64,000 bases of DNA from Niastella vici (GCF_002077945.1 NZ_LVYD01000063.1:1-64000), one strand, 5' to 3'. Counted from the first letter of the stretch, positions 35,164 through 45,090 are shown. Notes: generated by a model not told the origin, from the sequence alone. Numbers and translations: made by a program.

Positions 35164-37410
35164 ATGAAAAATTTCAGGATTAATTCCATATTGATCGTAT
35201 GTGTGTTTGTGCCTGTTTATTTGCTGGCGCAGCAGGAAACTGACCTCAATATAGCGAATGACCTGCTCCGTAATGGGAACACTGATACCATTATTGTTTA
35301 CAGGCTACTGCACCTGGGAGAAACATTTCTGGACAAACCAGGATCACGGCAACAGGACATGGATATGGCCTTTCGCATAGCAGATGAGATGCAGGCCCGT
35401 AGCAGACATACAAATTATCAAAGAGGCATTGGGCTGAGCAACCTGCTGCGGGCAAAGGCTTTTCGTGAGTCGGGGCGTGCCGGGGAGGGTAGAAGAAGCA
35501 GCGAAGAAGCGCTGAGATTACTGTCGGTGTATGGTTCAAAAAACGAGCAGGCCCAGGCGATCCTGGAACTCGGTGGCACCTACTCCAATGACGCAGCAGA
35601 TATGCCCCGTAAAATTGAACTTTATCAGCAGGGGGCTGAATACTATCTTAAGAGTGGTGATTTTTTATCTGCTGCAAAGCTGAAGGAGTTCATAGGTGAT
35701 ATGTTGCAACTGCACCAGGAATACCGACGGGCGCTGGAGGTGTTGCAGGAAGCCCTTTCCCTTTACAACAAAATGGGTTATCAAAGATTGCATGGCATAT
35801 ACTCCGTTTTTGGGCAAACCTACCAGGGTGATAACAACTTTGCGCAGTCGCTCCGCTACAACCTGCTTGCATTGGAAACAGGGGAAAAGCTGGGTGAACA
35901 GGGACCGCTGATGGCTACCATCTATAATCGTGTGGCGCTGAGCTATTATAGCGTGAAATATTACGACCAGGCTGTTGATTATTTCAGTAAAGCACTTGCT
36001 CATGCACGACATGATTATGACACAGCCACGATGAGGACCGAATTGCTAAACCTGGCCGATGCATTGAGGTACAAAGGAGAATACAAACGAAGTCTTGATG
36101 CATTAAGATTAGTTGAAAAGCTGGGCCCGGTCACAGAAGAATATCAAGTAATGCAATTGCATGCGAGCTATCTGAAAAATTATATTGCGTTAAATGCATT
36201 GAATAAAGCGCTTCCACATTTTGAGAAATTGAAACACTTTCTGGTGAAGGGCAGTTCAAACGACAACGCCAATCAAATGGTGCGGCTGGCGATAATCCTG
36301 TATCTGCAGTCAACCGGCCGGTTCAGGGAAACAGTGAAATATGTGCAGGACTTTGAACGTGTTGTAAACCATGTGCCTCTTTCACTGAACCGGATTACCG
36401 AAGGAGAGTTGTATGCTTTCAGAACAGATTCTGCGTTGGGCAATTTACAGCAGGCCCTCAGTCATTTTCAACGATACAAACATTTATCAGATTCCATTAC
36501 CAGCATCAACCGGGAAAAACAACTGGGGATACTTCGCTTGCAATTTGAAACGGAAAGAAAGGACGAGCGCATTGAATTGCTGACGCAGAAAAGCAAATTG
36601 CAGGAGGTTTCTTTACAGAAAGGCAGGGTATTCCGTAATGTGATGATCGCCGGAGGCTGCATGCTGCTGCTGATACTGGCATTGGTGTACAACAGGTACA
36701 GACTGAAGAAGAAGACCACATTCAGGCTCCAAAAACAACAACAGGAGATCAATGCCCAGAATGAAACGCTTAAAAAACTGTTGGGAGAAAAAGAATGGCT
36801 GCTAAAAGAGATCCACCATCGTGTGAAGAACAATCTTCAGGTCATTATCAGCCTGCTGAATACGCAATCACAGTACCTCGATAATGCGGATGCCATTGCC
36901 GCCATCAAAAATAGCCAGCACCGGATGTACGCTATGTCATTGATCCACCAGCGGCTGTATCATACAGACAACCTGGGCGCCATTGATATGAACTGGTATA
37001 TCAGGGAATTGACCGGGTTCATACAGGAAAGTTTTGATACCGGGCCCGGCATCACTTTCAGGATCAGCAGTGAAACCATACTGCTCGATGTTGTACAGGC
37101 AATTCCCCTTGGGCTGATCCTGAACGAAGCGGTTAGCAATTCAATAAAATATGCATTCCCTGATAAAAGAAAAGGGACCATTGAAATAATGTTCAGTAAA
37201 GATAAAGACGGTTACTGCCTGCTTTCTATCTCTGACAATGGCATTGGATTCGGTAACAACAATGTGCCCGAAGACGCTGCCTCACTTGGGATGAGCCTGA
37301 TGAAAGGATTATCGGAACAACTGGATGCCTCATACGATGTGCAAAGCAGCCCAGAGGGGGTTACAATTCACCTGCGCTTTTTTGCGAGATGCTTCAATAA
37401 TGTAAACTAA
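35164..37410 (+). CDS. TPR-containing HisKA_2 sensor histidine kinase
   Basis: A 748-residue membrane protein. Signal peptide [20 protein letters not shown] is followed by a periplasmic TPR array at about residues 60-480 ([40 protein letters not shown]). One membrane helix lies at about 493-515 ([16 protein letters not shown]), then a coiled-coil linker. The HisKA_2 dimerisation helix [20 protein letters not shown] has its His pair at 551-552. The HATPase domain includes [15 protein letters not shown] and [10 protein letters not shown]. Only 10 bp separate it from the sigma-54 response regulator, so the two form a two-component pair. The ligand sensed by the TPR domain is unknown. Confidence 0.93.
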   Translation: MKNFRINSILIVCVFVPVYLLAQQETDLNIANDLLRNGNTDTIIVYRLLHLGETFLDKPGSRQQDMDMAFRIADEMQARSRHTNYQRGIGLSNLLRAKAFRESGRAGEGRRSSEEALRLLSVYGSKNEQAQAILELGGTYSNDAADMPRKIELYQQGAEYYLKSGDFLSAAKLKEFIGDMLQLHQEYRRALEVLQEALSLYNKMGYQRLHGIYSVFGQTYQGDNNFAQSLRYNLLALETGEKLGEQGPLMATIYNRVALSYYSVKYYDQAVDYFSKALAHARHDYDTATMRTELLNLADALRYKGEYKRSLDALRLVEKLGPVTEEYQVMQLHASYLKNYIALNALNKALPHFEKLKHFLVKGSSNDNANQMVRLAIILYLQSTGRFRETVKYVQDFERVVNHVPLSLNRITEGELYAFRTDSALGNLQQALSHFQRYKHLSDSITSINREKQLGILRLQFETERKDERIELLTQKSKLQEVSLQKGRVFRNVMIAGGCMLLLILALVYNRYRLKKKTTFRLQKQQQEINAQNETLKKLLGEKEWLLKEIHHRVKNNLQVIISLLNTQSQYLDNADAIAAIKNSQHRMYAMSLIHQRLYHTDNLGAIDMNWYIRELTGFIQESFDTGPGITFRISSETILLDVVQAIPLGLILNEAVSNSIKYAFPDKRKGTIEIMFSKDKDGYCLLSISDNGIGFGNNNVPEDAASLGMSLMKGLSEQLDASYDVQSSPEGVTIHLRFFARCFNNVN

Positions 37411-37420
37411 ATGAAATGCC

Positions 37421-38788
37421 ATGACGGGCAAGGAAAAAATACTGATAGTAGAGGATGAATTCATTGTGGGTAACGACCTGAGGATGATGCTGATCAAAGG
37501 CGGGTACGAAGTTTGTGGAATTGCTGCGTCTGTTGAACAGGCCAGGATGCTGATAGAACAGAAGCAGCCTGATTGGGTACTGCTTGATATTACGCTCAAA
37601 ACACCCCTCAGCGGAATCGAGCTCGCTAAAGAGCTGATGCATCGCAGAAGACCTTTTCTTTACATCTCGGCTAATACCAACGAGCAAACATTGGAAGAGG
37701 CCAAAGCAACGCAACCTTATGGTTTTCTGGTGAAGCCTTTCAGGGAGCGTGACCTTTTTGTAATGCTTGATATTGCCCGTTACAGGTATGGCGTAGAGAC
37801 CGGCATCATAAAAAAAGAAATACCGGCGCAATCCGGAGAAAAAATACTGGATCCGGATATTATTGGCAACAGCAGCGTTATCAGCAAAGCGCTGGAACAG
37901 GTAAAGGCGGTAGCATCAACGAACACATCTGTACTATTGCTTGGTGAAAGCGGTACAGGTAAAGAGCGCTTTGCCCGTGCGATCCACAAAAATTCACTCA
38001 GAAAGAACAAGCCTTTCATCATTGTAAACTGTGCTGCAATTCCTGTTTCATTGCTCGAATCAGAACTATTCGGCCATGAGCGTGGAGCCTTCACCGGTGC
38101 AGCTCAGAAGCGGATAGGAAAATTTGAGCAGGCAAACGGAGGTACGCTTTTTCTTGATGAGATCGGGGAACTGCCACTTGAAGCGCAGGCCAAACTGCTG
38201 CGTGCCCTGCAGGAAAAGGAGATAGAAAAACTGGGCAGCGATCATCTGATAAACGTAGATGTGCGCGTGATCGTTGCCACTAACAGGAACCTCGAGAAAG
38301 AAGTGGCCAATGGAAGATTCAGGCTCGACCTGTATTACAGGTTGAACGTCTTTCCTATTGAACTACCAGCCCTGCGCGACCGCAAAGAAGATATTGAAGC
38401 ACTGGCTCTCCATTTCCTGAAAAAACTATCAGGTAATTCCGACAGAAAAGTACTTCGCATCAGTGAGGCAGCCGTACAAACGCTTCAGCAATACGACTGG
38501 CCGGGAAATATCAGGGAACTGGAACACCTGATCGAACGGCAGTATATTCTAACCAGTGGTGAACAAATTGTTTCCATAGAGCTTCCCGCATTCAGGAACA
38601 CTTTAACACCTGCCGATGGTAAACTGGAAACGATGGAAGAGGTGGAAAGGGCGCATATCATGAAAGTATTGAAAGCCTGCAACGGACGGGTGGCCGGTAA
38701 GAAGGGCGCCGCTGAGATCCTGAAAATTCCGGCACAGACCTTATTCTCAAAAATGAAAAAACTGGGAATAAAATCCGATTATCACTGA
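37421..38788 (+). CDS. NtrC-type response regulator (receiver, sigma-54 AAA+, Fis HTH)
   Basis: 455 residues. The receiver domain (ILIVEDE, phospho-acceptor D56 in VLLDITL, conserved KPF) is followed by a sigma-54 interaction AAA+ domain with Walker A GESGTGKE, the intact GAFTGA loop (ELFGHERGAFTGA), Walker B LFLDEIGELP, and arginine finger region [15 protein letters not shown]. The C-terminal Fis-like helix-turn-helix is GAAEILKIPAQTLFSKMKKL. It should activate sigma-54 promoters when phosphorylated by the kinase encoded just upstream. Its HTH is very similar to that of the convergent activator at 38791, so they may share targets. The stops of the two genes are 2 bp apart. Confidence 0.95.
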   Translation: MTGKEKILIVEDEFIVGNDLRMMLIKGGYEVCGIAASVEQARMLIEQKQPDWVLLDITLKTPLSGIELAKELMHRRRPFLYISANTNEQTLEEAKATQPYGFLVKPFRERDLFVMLDIARYRYGVETGIIKKEIPAQSGEKILDPDIIGNSSVISKALEQVKAVASTNTSVLLLGESGTGKERFARAIHKNSLRKNKPFIIVNCAAIPVSLLESELFGHERGAFTGAAQKRIGKFEQANGGTLFLDEIGELPLEAQAKLLRALQEKEIEKLGSDHLINVDVRVIVATNRNLEKEVANGRFRLDLYYRLNVFPIELPALRDRKEDIEALALHFLKKLSGNSDRKVLRISEAAVQTLQQYDWPGNIRELEHLIERQYILTSGEQIVSIELPAFRNTLTPADGKLETMEEVERAHIMKVLKACNGRVAGKKGAAEILKIPAQTLFSKMKKLGIKSDYH

Positions 38789-38790
38789 GT

Positions 38791-40407
38791 TTATTCATTC
38801 CCATCATTTCTGGCGATAAAATGTTCCTTCCTGATACCAAGTTTCTGCATTTTCGAGATCAGCGTGGTGGAAGGGAGCTGTAGTTTGGCCGCTGCGCCAT
38901 TGGGGCCTGAGATCCTGCCTTTTGAAAGTTTGATCACTTTCAGGATATATTCCCGCTCTACATCTTCCAGTGAAAGCACCTGCATTTCCGTTCCGGCAAC
39001 GCCAGATAAGAACCTGTTCCTGCCAGGCAAACTTACATCGGTGATTTCAGGAGTAGTACTGAGTAATACGGTTCTTTCGATCAAATGTTCCAGTTCCCGG
39101 ATATTGCCTGGCCAGGAATAGGACATCAGTTTCTTCAAAACTTTTGGTGCAATGCCCGATATCTTTCTTCCTGTATTGGTAGAATACTGATTAATAAAGA
39201 AGGACACGAGCTCAGGTATATCTTCTTTTCTTTCTCTTAGCGGTGGTAATGAGATGGGAAATACATTCAGGCGATAGTAAAGGTCACTGCGGAACCGTCC
39301 TGCAGCAACCTCTTCTTCGAGATTCTTATTGGTAGCCGCAATGATGCGCACATTTACTTTTATCACGGATTGTCCACCGATCCTTTCGATCTCTTTTTCC
39401 TGCAGGGCGCGAAGCAATTTGGCCTGCACTTCCAGTGGCAACTCGCCTACCTCATCGAGGAACAGGGTGCTGTTATTAGCCAGTTCAAACTTGCCATTCC
39501 TTTTTTCAGTAGCTCCGGTAAAACTTCCTTTCTCATGACCGAATAATTCACTTTCAACGAGGTTGGCCGGAATAGCAGCGCAATTCACTTTGATCATGAG
39601 TTTGTTTCGCCTGGGAGATAAATTGTGCACCTGATGTGCGATTATCTCTTTTCCTGTTCCCGTTTCTCCTGAGATCAGTACTGTAGTATCAGAAGCAGCC
39701 ACTTTAGATACAAAATCATACACTTCCTTCATTGCGGCAGAATTTCCTATGACGTTGCCCAACAGGTGCCTTTCCTTTATCCATTCCTCCTTCAGATAAC
39801 TGTTTTCCTGCTCGAGTTTAGTTTTATATTTGCTGATCTCTTTCAATTGCCGCTCTATTTTTTCATTGGCCAGGATATTTGATATGCCGGTTCCCAGTTG
39901 GTTTGCAATTCCTTTCAGTAGACCCGACTGGTGTTTCGAAAAGGAATTCACTTGCACAGAATACAGGTACAACACACCTTTGGGTTCCTTTCCGTTGCAG
40001 ATCCTGATCATCATTAATTCCTTCACGCTGGAATTATACCAGTGAATGATATAAGGCGGAATATCTTTCCTTTTTATAAGGCTTTGCATATCGAATATGA
40101 CAGGCTCCCCGGTAGCAATGGCGTGGTCGAATAATCCGTCTTTGATGGGATGTTGCTCATGAAGCACCGGGTTAATTCCTGTAACCGATCGTATTTTCTT
40201 TTCAGCACTGTACAAAAATGGAGTGTGGGTAAGTGCATCTTCATTGATGAGGCAAATGGTGTAGTACCTGGCCCCGAATTTTTCAAGCAGTTGTTCTGTT
40301 ACTATTTCCCATAGGTCTGCACGTTGCCTGGCACCTGCAATTGCATTTGAAAGGGTGAGCAATATCTCAAATTCATTTGTTTTATCCGACGCAGAATTAT
40401 TCTTCAT
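38791..40407 (-). CDS. GAF-domain sigma-54-dependent transcriptional activator
   Basis: Start chosen at ATG 40407 ([20 protein letters not shown]), where homology to GAF sensors begins; a methionine 13 codons upstream is less likely. The 538-residue protein has a GAF domain at about 15-175, a coiled linker ([19 protein letters not shown]), an AAA+ sigma-54 activator domain ([31 protein letters not shown]), and a Fis-type HTH ([20 protein letters not shown]). The sigma-54 contact loop is GSFTGA rather than GAFTGA, a tolerated variant. It lacks a receiver and is probably controlled by a small molecule or redox signal in GAF. The TACGnnATnTCGTA palindrome lies between it and the divergent hydrolase gene. 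Confidence 0.93.
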   Translation of the reverse strand: MKNNSASDKTNEFEILLTLSNAIAGARQRADLWEIVTEQLLEKFGARYYTICLINEDALTHTPFLYSAEKKIRSVTGINPVLHEQHPIKDGLFDHAIATGEPVIFDMQSLIKRKDIPPYIIHWYNSSVKELMMIRICNGKEPKGVLYLYSVQVNSFSKHQSGLLKGIANQLGTGISNILANEKIERQLKEISKYKTKLEQENSYLKEEWIKERHLLGNVIGNSAAMKEVYDFVSKVAASDTTVLISGETGTGKEIIAHQVHNLSPRRNKLMIKVNCAAIPANLVESELFGHEKGSFTGATEKRNGKFELANNSTLFLDEVGELPLEVQAKLLRALQEKEIERIGGQSVIKVNVRIIAATNKNLEEEVAAGRFRSDLYYRLNVFPISLPPLRERKEDIPELVSFFINQYSTNTGRKISGIAPKVLKKLMSYSWPGNIRELEHLIERTVLLSTTPEITDVSLPGRNRFLSGVAGTEMQVLSLEDVEREYILKVIKLSKGRISGPNGAAAKLQLPSTTLISKMQKLGIRKEHFIARNDGNE

Positions 40408-40451
40408 TACAAAATTACTATAGCTGCAATATAACAAACCCTTCATAAAAT

Positions 40452-40566
40452 TACGGAATATCGTATATCCTCGATTGGTTATTTGTTTATAATTAATTGA
40501 TTTCTATTGTTATATATAGTGGTACAGGGTTTGGAGGTAAGACGTACCGCTGGCAGCTCTTTTTCA
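40452..40566 (+). promoter_or_regulatory. Predicted sigma-54 promoter and activator palindrome for hydrolase gene
   Basis: TACGGAATATCGTA (40452-40465) shares both TACG/CGTA half-sites and the 6-bp spacing of the dps palindrome. TGGCAGCTCTTTTTCA at 40551-40566 gives the -24 TGGCA and -12 TT, 47 bp before the start codon. The palindrome is 86 bp upstream of the -24 box, a normal enhancer distance. It also lies 45 bp upstream of the divergent GAF regulator, which may autoregulate. Confidence 0.6.
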
Positions 40567-40612
40567 TACCAGCGTTCTAATCGTACTTATTCATTATTAA
40601 AAAAAAGATAAC

Positions 40613-41434
40613 ATGAACAAGATCAAAGTTGCAGACGGAACTGAAATTTTTTATAAGGACTGGGGCACGGGACAGCCTGTATTCTTCCATCATGGCTGGC
40701 CTTTATCGAGTGATGACTGGGATGCACAAATGATGTTTTTCCTGGCTCACGGTTTCAGGGTGATCGCCCACGACAGAAGAGGACATGGCAGATCGAGCCA
40801 TACTCACATTGGCCATGATATGGACACCTATGCTGCAGATGTGGCTGAGTTGGTAACTGCTTTGGATCTGAAAGATGCCATTCATGTGGGGCATTCAACA
40901 GGTGGAGGAGAAGTTATTCGCTATGTTGCCAAACATGGAAAGGGCAGGGTAGCCAAAGCCGTACTCATCAGTGCTGTAACACCCATTATGGTAAAAACAA
41001 AAGATAACCCTGATGGCATTCCCATGTCGGTATTCGATGAGATCAGGTTAAATACGGCTACCCGGAGAAGCCAGTATTTTCAGGATTTTACTGTTCCATT
41101 TTTCGGTTATAACCGTGAAGGCGCTAAAGTATCTCAGGGGATAAAGGATAATTGGTGGCGTCAGGGAATGATGGGGGCCATAAAGGCTCATTATGATTGC
41201 ATAAAGGTTTTCTCGGAAACCGATTTTACGGAAGACTTGCGTTCTGTAAATATACCGGTACTTGTATTACATGGGGAAGATGATCAAATAGTTCCAATTA
41301 ATACTACAGCAGTTAAGGCAGTAAAGCTTTTAAAAAATGGGAAACTGATCTCTTATCCGGGCTTTCCGCATGGAATGCCAACAACTGAAGCTTCAACCAT
41401 CAATGCAGATATCCTGGCCTTTATCAGATCTTAG
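40613..41434 (+). CDS. Alpha/beta hydrolase, cofactor-free haloperoxidase/esterase type
   Basis: A 273-residue soluble protein of the non-heme chloroperoxidase/arylesterase family. The oxyanion loop is HHGWPLSSDDWD, the nucleophile elbow GHSTGGGE with Ser near residue 97, the acid HGEDDQIVP, and the catalytic His is in GFPHGMP near residue 256. Such enzymes hydrolyse esters and, with acetate and H2O2, form peracids. Adjacent sigma-54 activators and a shared operator with dps suggest a stress role. After the TAG stop the same frame continues open for 31 codons to TAA 41528-41530 with coding-like content (DKPWWDEDYSNFQKKRDRAL), so the native protein may once have been longer. Confidence 0.93.
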   Translation: MNKIKVADGTEIFYKDWGTGQPVFFHHGWPLSSDDWDAQMMFFLAHGFRVIAHDRRGHGRSSHTHIGHDMDTYAADVAELVTALDLKDAIHVGHSTGGGEVIRYVAKHGKGRVAKAVLISAVTPIMVKTKDNPDGIPMSVFDEIRLNTATRRSQYFQDFTVPFFGYNREGAKVSQGIKDNWWRQGMMGAIKAHYDCIKVFSETDFTEDLRSVNIPVLVLHGEDDQIVPINTTAVKAVKLLKNGKLISYPGFPHGMPTTEASTINADILAFIRS

Positions 41435-41542
41435 GCAACGGCGCTCCCGGAAACTGCCGCAGATAAACCCTGGTGGGATGAGGACTACAGCAATTTCCAA
41501 AAGAAAAGAGATCGAGCGCTCTTCGCCTAAAATAAGTCATAA

Positions 41543-41582
41543 AAAACAGGACAAAGTCGATTTATTCGCTTTGTCCTGTTTT
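41543..41582. terminator. Bidirectional rho-independent terminator
   Basis: 14-bp perfect arms AAAACAGGACAAAG / CTTTGTCCTGTTTT enclose a 12-base loop, with A-rich 5' and T-rich 3' flanks. It lies between the convergent hydrolase and HxlR genes and can serve both. Confidence 0.85.
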
Positions 41583-41613
41583 GAAGAAATAATATAAATG
41601 ATATGACCATTCG

Positions 41614-42015
41614 CTAATCAACCATTGTTACAGCCAGCATTTCCTGAATAGATAACACATTTTTTATATTACTCAACCCCCAGTTTTGCAATTGCTCTAA
41701 AAGGGGCAGTAAAGAAATTCCTTTGGGGGATAAGCTGTATTCTACCCGTTGCAGTTTTTTATCGTACACCCGGCGCATAATTATTGCATCGGCCTCCATC
41801 TCTTTCAAATGCTCTGACAACATTTTACGACTGATGTTTGGAATGATCCTGTATAATTCGTTGTATCGAAGGGGCTTTTTCGAAAGGTAACAGAGAATAC
41901 AGGGCTTCCATTTGGTGGCAAATAATTTAAGCGTGGCAATTACCGAACATTGAGTGAGAGGAATGCTACTTGTTGATTTTTTAGCCGGTAACCTTTTCGT
42001 TACTACTTGTTTCAT
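41614..42015 (-). CDS. HxlR-family transcriptional regulator
   Basis: 133 residues with the winged-helix signature of HxlR: an N-terminal Cys (TQCSVIATLKLFATKWKPCI), then YNELYRIIPNISRKMLSEHL and LKEMEADAIIMRRVY, and the wing VEYSLSPKGISLLPLLEQL. Family members often sense quinones or electrophiles through the conserved N-terminal cysteine and repress a divergent gene. The DUF3291 gene is divergent with only 46 bp between starts, and that gap holds a perfect palindrome. Confidence 0.93.
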   Translation of the reverse strand: MKQVVTKRLPAKKSTSSIPLTQCSVIATLKLFATKWKPCILCYLSKKPLRYNELYRIIPNISRKMLSEHLKEMEADAIIMRRVYDKKLQRVEYSLSPKGISLLPLLEQLQNWGLSNIKNVLSIQEMLAVTMVD

Positions 42016-42026
42016 GCGAAAACGTG

Positions 42027-42048
42027 CTTTAATTTCGAATAATTAAAG
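42027..42048. promoter_or_regulatory. Predicted HxlR operator
   Basis: CTTTAATT-TCGAAT-AATTAAAG is a perfect 8-bp inverted repeat, flanked by ACGTG...CACGT outer arms, in the 46-bp gap between the divergent hxlR-type gene and the DUF3291 gene. TAATTTCG on the plus strand resembles a -7 element, so binding would block the promoter. Confidence 0.6.
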
Positions 42049-42061
42049 TTAACACGTAACA

Positions 42062-42526
42062 ATGAAATATCACTTAGCCCAATTAAACATAGGAAAAATC
42101 CTTGGACCTATCGACAGTCCCGTTATGGCTGAATTTGTTGCCAACCTCGATCCTATAAACTCGTTAGCCGAAAAAAGCCCGGGTTTTGTATGGCGATTGA
42201 AAGATGATAGTAATAACGCCACTTCTATAAAAGTGTATGATGACGACTTCATCATAGTAAATATGTCGGTATGGGAAAATGTCGACGCCTTATTTCAGTT
42301 TGTTTACCAGTCGCAGCACACTGAATACGTGAAACGACGCAAAGAATGGTTTGAAAAAATGCCGGAGATGTACATGGCTTTATGGTATGTGCCTTCCGGA
42401 CATGCGCCTACCGTACAGGAAGCGGTTGAAAGATTAAATTATTTAAGAAAGCATGGCGAAACACCTCATGCTTTTTCTTTCAGAAAAAGATTTACGGTTG
42501 AAGAAGCATTAGGGTTTATGGTTTGA
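42062..42526 (+). CDS. DUF3291 domain protein
   Basis: A 154-residue soluble protein covering one DUF3291 (dimeric alpha-beta barrel monooxygenase-like) domain. Recognisable blocks are YHLAQLNIGKILGPIDSPVM, then NSLAEKSPGFVWRLKDD, VNMSVWENVDALFQFVYQSQ, and ALWYVPSGHAPTVQEAVERL. The biochemical role is unknown, although related folds oxidise aromatic or quinone-like substrates. The divergent HxlR regulator and shared operator suggest induction by the compound it handles. Confidence 0.92.
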   Translation: MKYHLAQLNIGKILGPIDSPVMAEFVANLDPINSLAEKSPGFVWRLKDDSNNATSIKVYDDDFIIVNMSVWENVDALFQFVYQSQHTEYVKRRKEWFEKMPEMYMALWYVPSGHAPTVQEAVERLNYLRKHGETPHAFSFRKRFTVEEALGFMV

Positions 42527-42579
42527 GCTTTGGCTTCCCTGGGATGCCGTAATTTTTGCTGCTACCTTCAATGCTGTAC

Positions 42580-43392
42580 TCAGGGCAAATTAGTTGCATC
42601 TGCAGGACTGTAACCAAAATGCTTTTTAAAAGCAAAGGAGAAATGTGATAGGTTTTCAAACCCGGCATCAACAAAAATCTCAGTAGGCTTACGTTTGTTT
42701 ACAGCAATTTGGTAATGCGCAAACTCCAGTCGTCTTTGAGTAAGCCAGCGTCCAGGAGTAGTTTTAAAGACTTTCTGAAAATCCTTTTTGAAGGTAGTCA
42801 GACTGCGCCCAGTCAGATAGCCAAACTTTTCAAGCGAAAGATTGTACAAAAAATTTTGTTCCATGAAGCCGGCCAGATCTACTTTACCTGGCTCGCTAAA
42901 TGAACTAAGCAGGCGCTGCACTTCAGGGTTACAGGCGTCAAGCACCGTCAGGCACTCGGCGATCTTGATCTCAGCCAGTTCAGGCGGCAGCTCTTCCCGC
43001 ATTTCAAAATAAGGTATCAGCGAAGTAAACAGGCTTTGTAGCAGCGGATGTTGCTTAAGTGCTAAATGCCCTGTCCATTTACCTTGTGCCAGATTTTCAC
43101 GACGGGAGGCATAAAATTTCCGCAGTAGTTGTTCCGGAAATAATATTGAAATGGAGCGGAATGGCTCGCCATTTTCCGGCAACTTGACCATCCGGCCTAA
43201 CTGATTCCTGGGAATGAGCAGGGTGGTTCCTGGTCCAAAGCGATGCACCTGATCAGCATAAGACAATTCCAACATTCCCTCAACTACATAGACGAGCGCA
43301 TGCTGGTCCAGTATCAGTTCTCTGCTATAATGTTTCTCCTTTTTACAGGATACAAATATTCGTCCCTTTACATTTGCGCCCGGATACTCCAT
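42580..43392 (-). CDS. AraC-family transcriptional regulator
   Basis: 270 residues: an N-terminal cupin-like sensing domain (HALVYVVEGMLELSYADQVH near 31-50, FGPGTTLLIPRNQLG) and a C-terminal double helix-turn-helix (SLEKFGYLTGRSLTTFKKDF, then PTEIFVDAGFENLSHFSFAF and KKHFGYSPADATN). It lies upstream, in the transcription direction, of the truncated aldo/keto reductase and the NAD-dependent reductase on the same strand, which are commonly regulated by such AraC proteins. Spacing is not operonic (85 bp). Confidence 0.93.
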   Translation of the reverse strand: MEYPGANVKGRIFVSCKKEKHYSRELILDQHALVYVVEGMLELSYADQVHRFGPGTTLLIPRNQLGRMVKLPENGEPFRSISILFPEQLLRKFYASRRENLAQGKWTGHLALKQHPLLQSLFTSLIPYFEMREELPPELAEIKIAECLTVLDACNPEVQRLLSSFSEPGKVDLAGFMEQNFLYNLSLEKFGYLTGRSLTTFKKDFQKVFKTTPGRWLTQRRLEFAHYQIAVNKRKPTEIFVDAGFENLSHFSFAFKKHFGYSPADATNLP

Positions 43393-43477
43393 AACTTAAA
43401 GTTAAGAAATTGCTTAATATTTCCCCGGAACCATGCCTTGGGTAAGTGTTAAAACGGGGGGCTTAAACCCATTTACT

Positions 43478-43777
43478 TCAATACCCCCATGATGAAACAT
43501 GCGCCCTGCTGCCAGAGAACTTGGTGCCGATCACTATCTTTGTGCGCAGGCCTGACTTGCTGCCCACTACATCGCCAATGATCTTTTCAGAATGTCCGTT
43601 GGTGTAAATGCTGGCGGTGTCAATAAAATTTCCCCCAGCATCTGTAAAAGAGCGGATGATCTGTTCCGATTGCTTCTCGTCTGCGCCCCAGCCCCAGTCG
43701 TCACCAAAGGTCATGCCTCCTAAGCAAAGCGGACTAACGCGCAGGCCAGATCGGCCTAATGTTTTATAGTTTTTCAT
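43478..43777 (-). pseudogene. N-terminal fragment of an aldo/keto reductase
   Basis: The 99-codon frame encodes MKNYKTLGRSGLRVSPLCLG and GMTFGDDWGWGADE, the NADPH-barrel N-terminus, and the catalytic Asp/Tyr region NFIDTASIYTNGHSEKIIGD and IVIGTKF. It then diverges at SGSRAHVSSWGY and stops. About 220 residues, including the catalytic His region and cofactor site, are lost. It sits 32 bp downstream of the NAD-dependent reductase gene and was probably its operon partner. The joint is near 43500. Confidence 0.85.
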
Positions 43778-43809
43778 AATCTCCCATTTTGCTTTGCTGT
43801 TTTCAACAG

Positions 43810-44838
43810 TTATTTCACCAGTCCCAGCCTGATCAGGCTTTCTGCAGTTGCGATGATAGCTTCCTTATTAGTTCTCGGATGCCAGTCAAGCATGCGCGTA
43901 GCTTTTGCATGGCTTGCATCTTTCACCATGCCTAAGTGCGGAAGGATCAATTTTATCTGGGGATTAAACAATCCAACAATCCTGAGAATCCAGTTGGGAA
44001 CTTCCTTTTTGGGAACTTTTACCGCCTTATCGCCAAATTCGCTTCGCAGAATATTTGCTATGTCTAATAAGGAAATGGATTCGTCGGATGTGGCCAGAAA
44101 GCGCTGGCCGTTCGCTTTCGGATCAGTCATAGCCTTAATATGTAAATCAGCTACATCACGAACATCGACATATACAGATCTTATCTTTGGAACACCTTTA
44201 AGCTGGCCGTTCAACATTTGGTTAATAAATTGGATGGAATGTGAGTAGTCGGCCCCAAGCACAGGTCCTAAGACTCCAACAGGGTTCACCACGGCGAGTT
44301 CCAGTCCTTCACCTTCACTCTTTACGTAATTCCAGGCGGCTTTCTCTGACATCGTTTTTGATTTCTGGTATGCAGGAATATCCTTTGATAAGTCCGTCCA
44401 GTCTTCTTCTGTGTAAGGCATCTGCTTATCAGTACCATAGCAGATGGCGCCAAAAGCCGATGTTAAAACTACCCGCTCAACTCCCGCTGCTTTTGCTGCC
44501 CGCAGTACATAAAGCACGCCATTTACAGCCGGGATAATATACTCGTTTTCATGCTTTGCAATAAAATTGGGTGTTGGCGAGGCCGGGTGTATAACGTAAC
44601 GACAGCCTTCTGTTGCTGCTTTCCAGGCAGCTTCGTCGGAAAGGTCTGCCTGAACAAAAGATAACTGTTCGAAATCTGTGATACCGGCGACCGACAGCAA
44701 CTGCTTCACCTCCGGAACCCGGTTTAAGGAACGCAGGGAAGTTTTAACCCGGTAACCTTTTCTTAAGAGTCCGGCAATACAATTACTGGCTATGAAACCT
44801 GATCCGCCAGTGACCAGTACCTGATTTGATTGAATCAT
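43810..44838 (-). CDS. NAD(P)-dependent epimerase / aldehyde (dihydroflavonol-type) reductase
   Basis: 342 residues of the extended short-chain dehydrogenase family. The cofactor motif is VLVTGGSGFIASNCIAGLL at residues 8-26. Other features are RVKTSLRSLNRVPEV (NADP-type arginines), VIHPASPTPNF, VVLTSAFGAICYGTD, and the catalytic Y-x-x-x-K in AYQKSKTMSEKAAW. It resembles dihydroflavonol-4-reductase/carbonyl reductases that reduce aldehydes or ketones. It precedes an aldo/keto reductase remnant on the same strand. Confidence 0.92.
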   Translation of the reverse strand: MIQSNQVLVTGGSGFIASNCIAGLLRKGYRVKTSLRSLNRVPEVKQLLSVAGITDFEQLSFVQADLSDEAAWKAATEGCRYVIHPASPTPNFIAKHENEYIIPAVNGVLYVLRAAKAAGVERVVLTSAFGAICYGTDKQMPYTEEDWTDLSKDIPAYQKSKTMSEKAAWNYVKSEGEGLELAVVNPVGVLGPVLGADYSHSIQFINQMLNGQLKGVPKIRSVYVDVRDVADLHIKAMTDPKANGQRFLATSDESISLLDIANILRSEFGDKAVKVPKKEVPNWILRIVGLFNPQIKLILPHLGMVKDASHAKATRMLDWHPRTNKEAIIATAESLIRLGLVK

Positions 44839-45012
44839 ATATTCGATGTTTGACAGGCCAAAATTACCACACTGATCACCTGTGCCATTTGTTTTAAAGG
44901 CGCAATTAATTTGTTTTAAAGACGCCGATCATCGTGATCCTTTTTAGGCACGAAGCAAAGAACTTATTAGCGTTTCAAATTAAGCCATTAAATAGTAAAT
45001 CTGGCAAAACAA

Positions 45013-45046
45013 AACAACCAGCATGGATGGCTCCATGCTGGTTGTT
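45013..45046 (-). terminator. Terminator for the GH44 gene
   Basis: Perfect 15-bp arms, AACAACCAGCATGGA and TCCATGCTGGTTGTT, with loop TGGC. Read on the minus strand it is followed by TTGTTTTG, 45 bp past the stop codon of the glycosidase gene. Confidence 0.85.
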
Positions 45047-45090
45047 GAACAGTTTCCTGTAATGGTTCTATGCAGGGTCTTATTTATACC

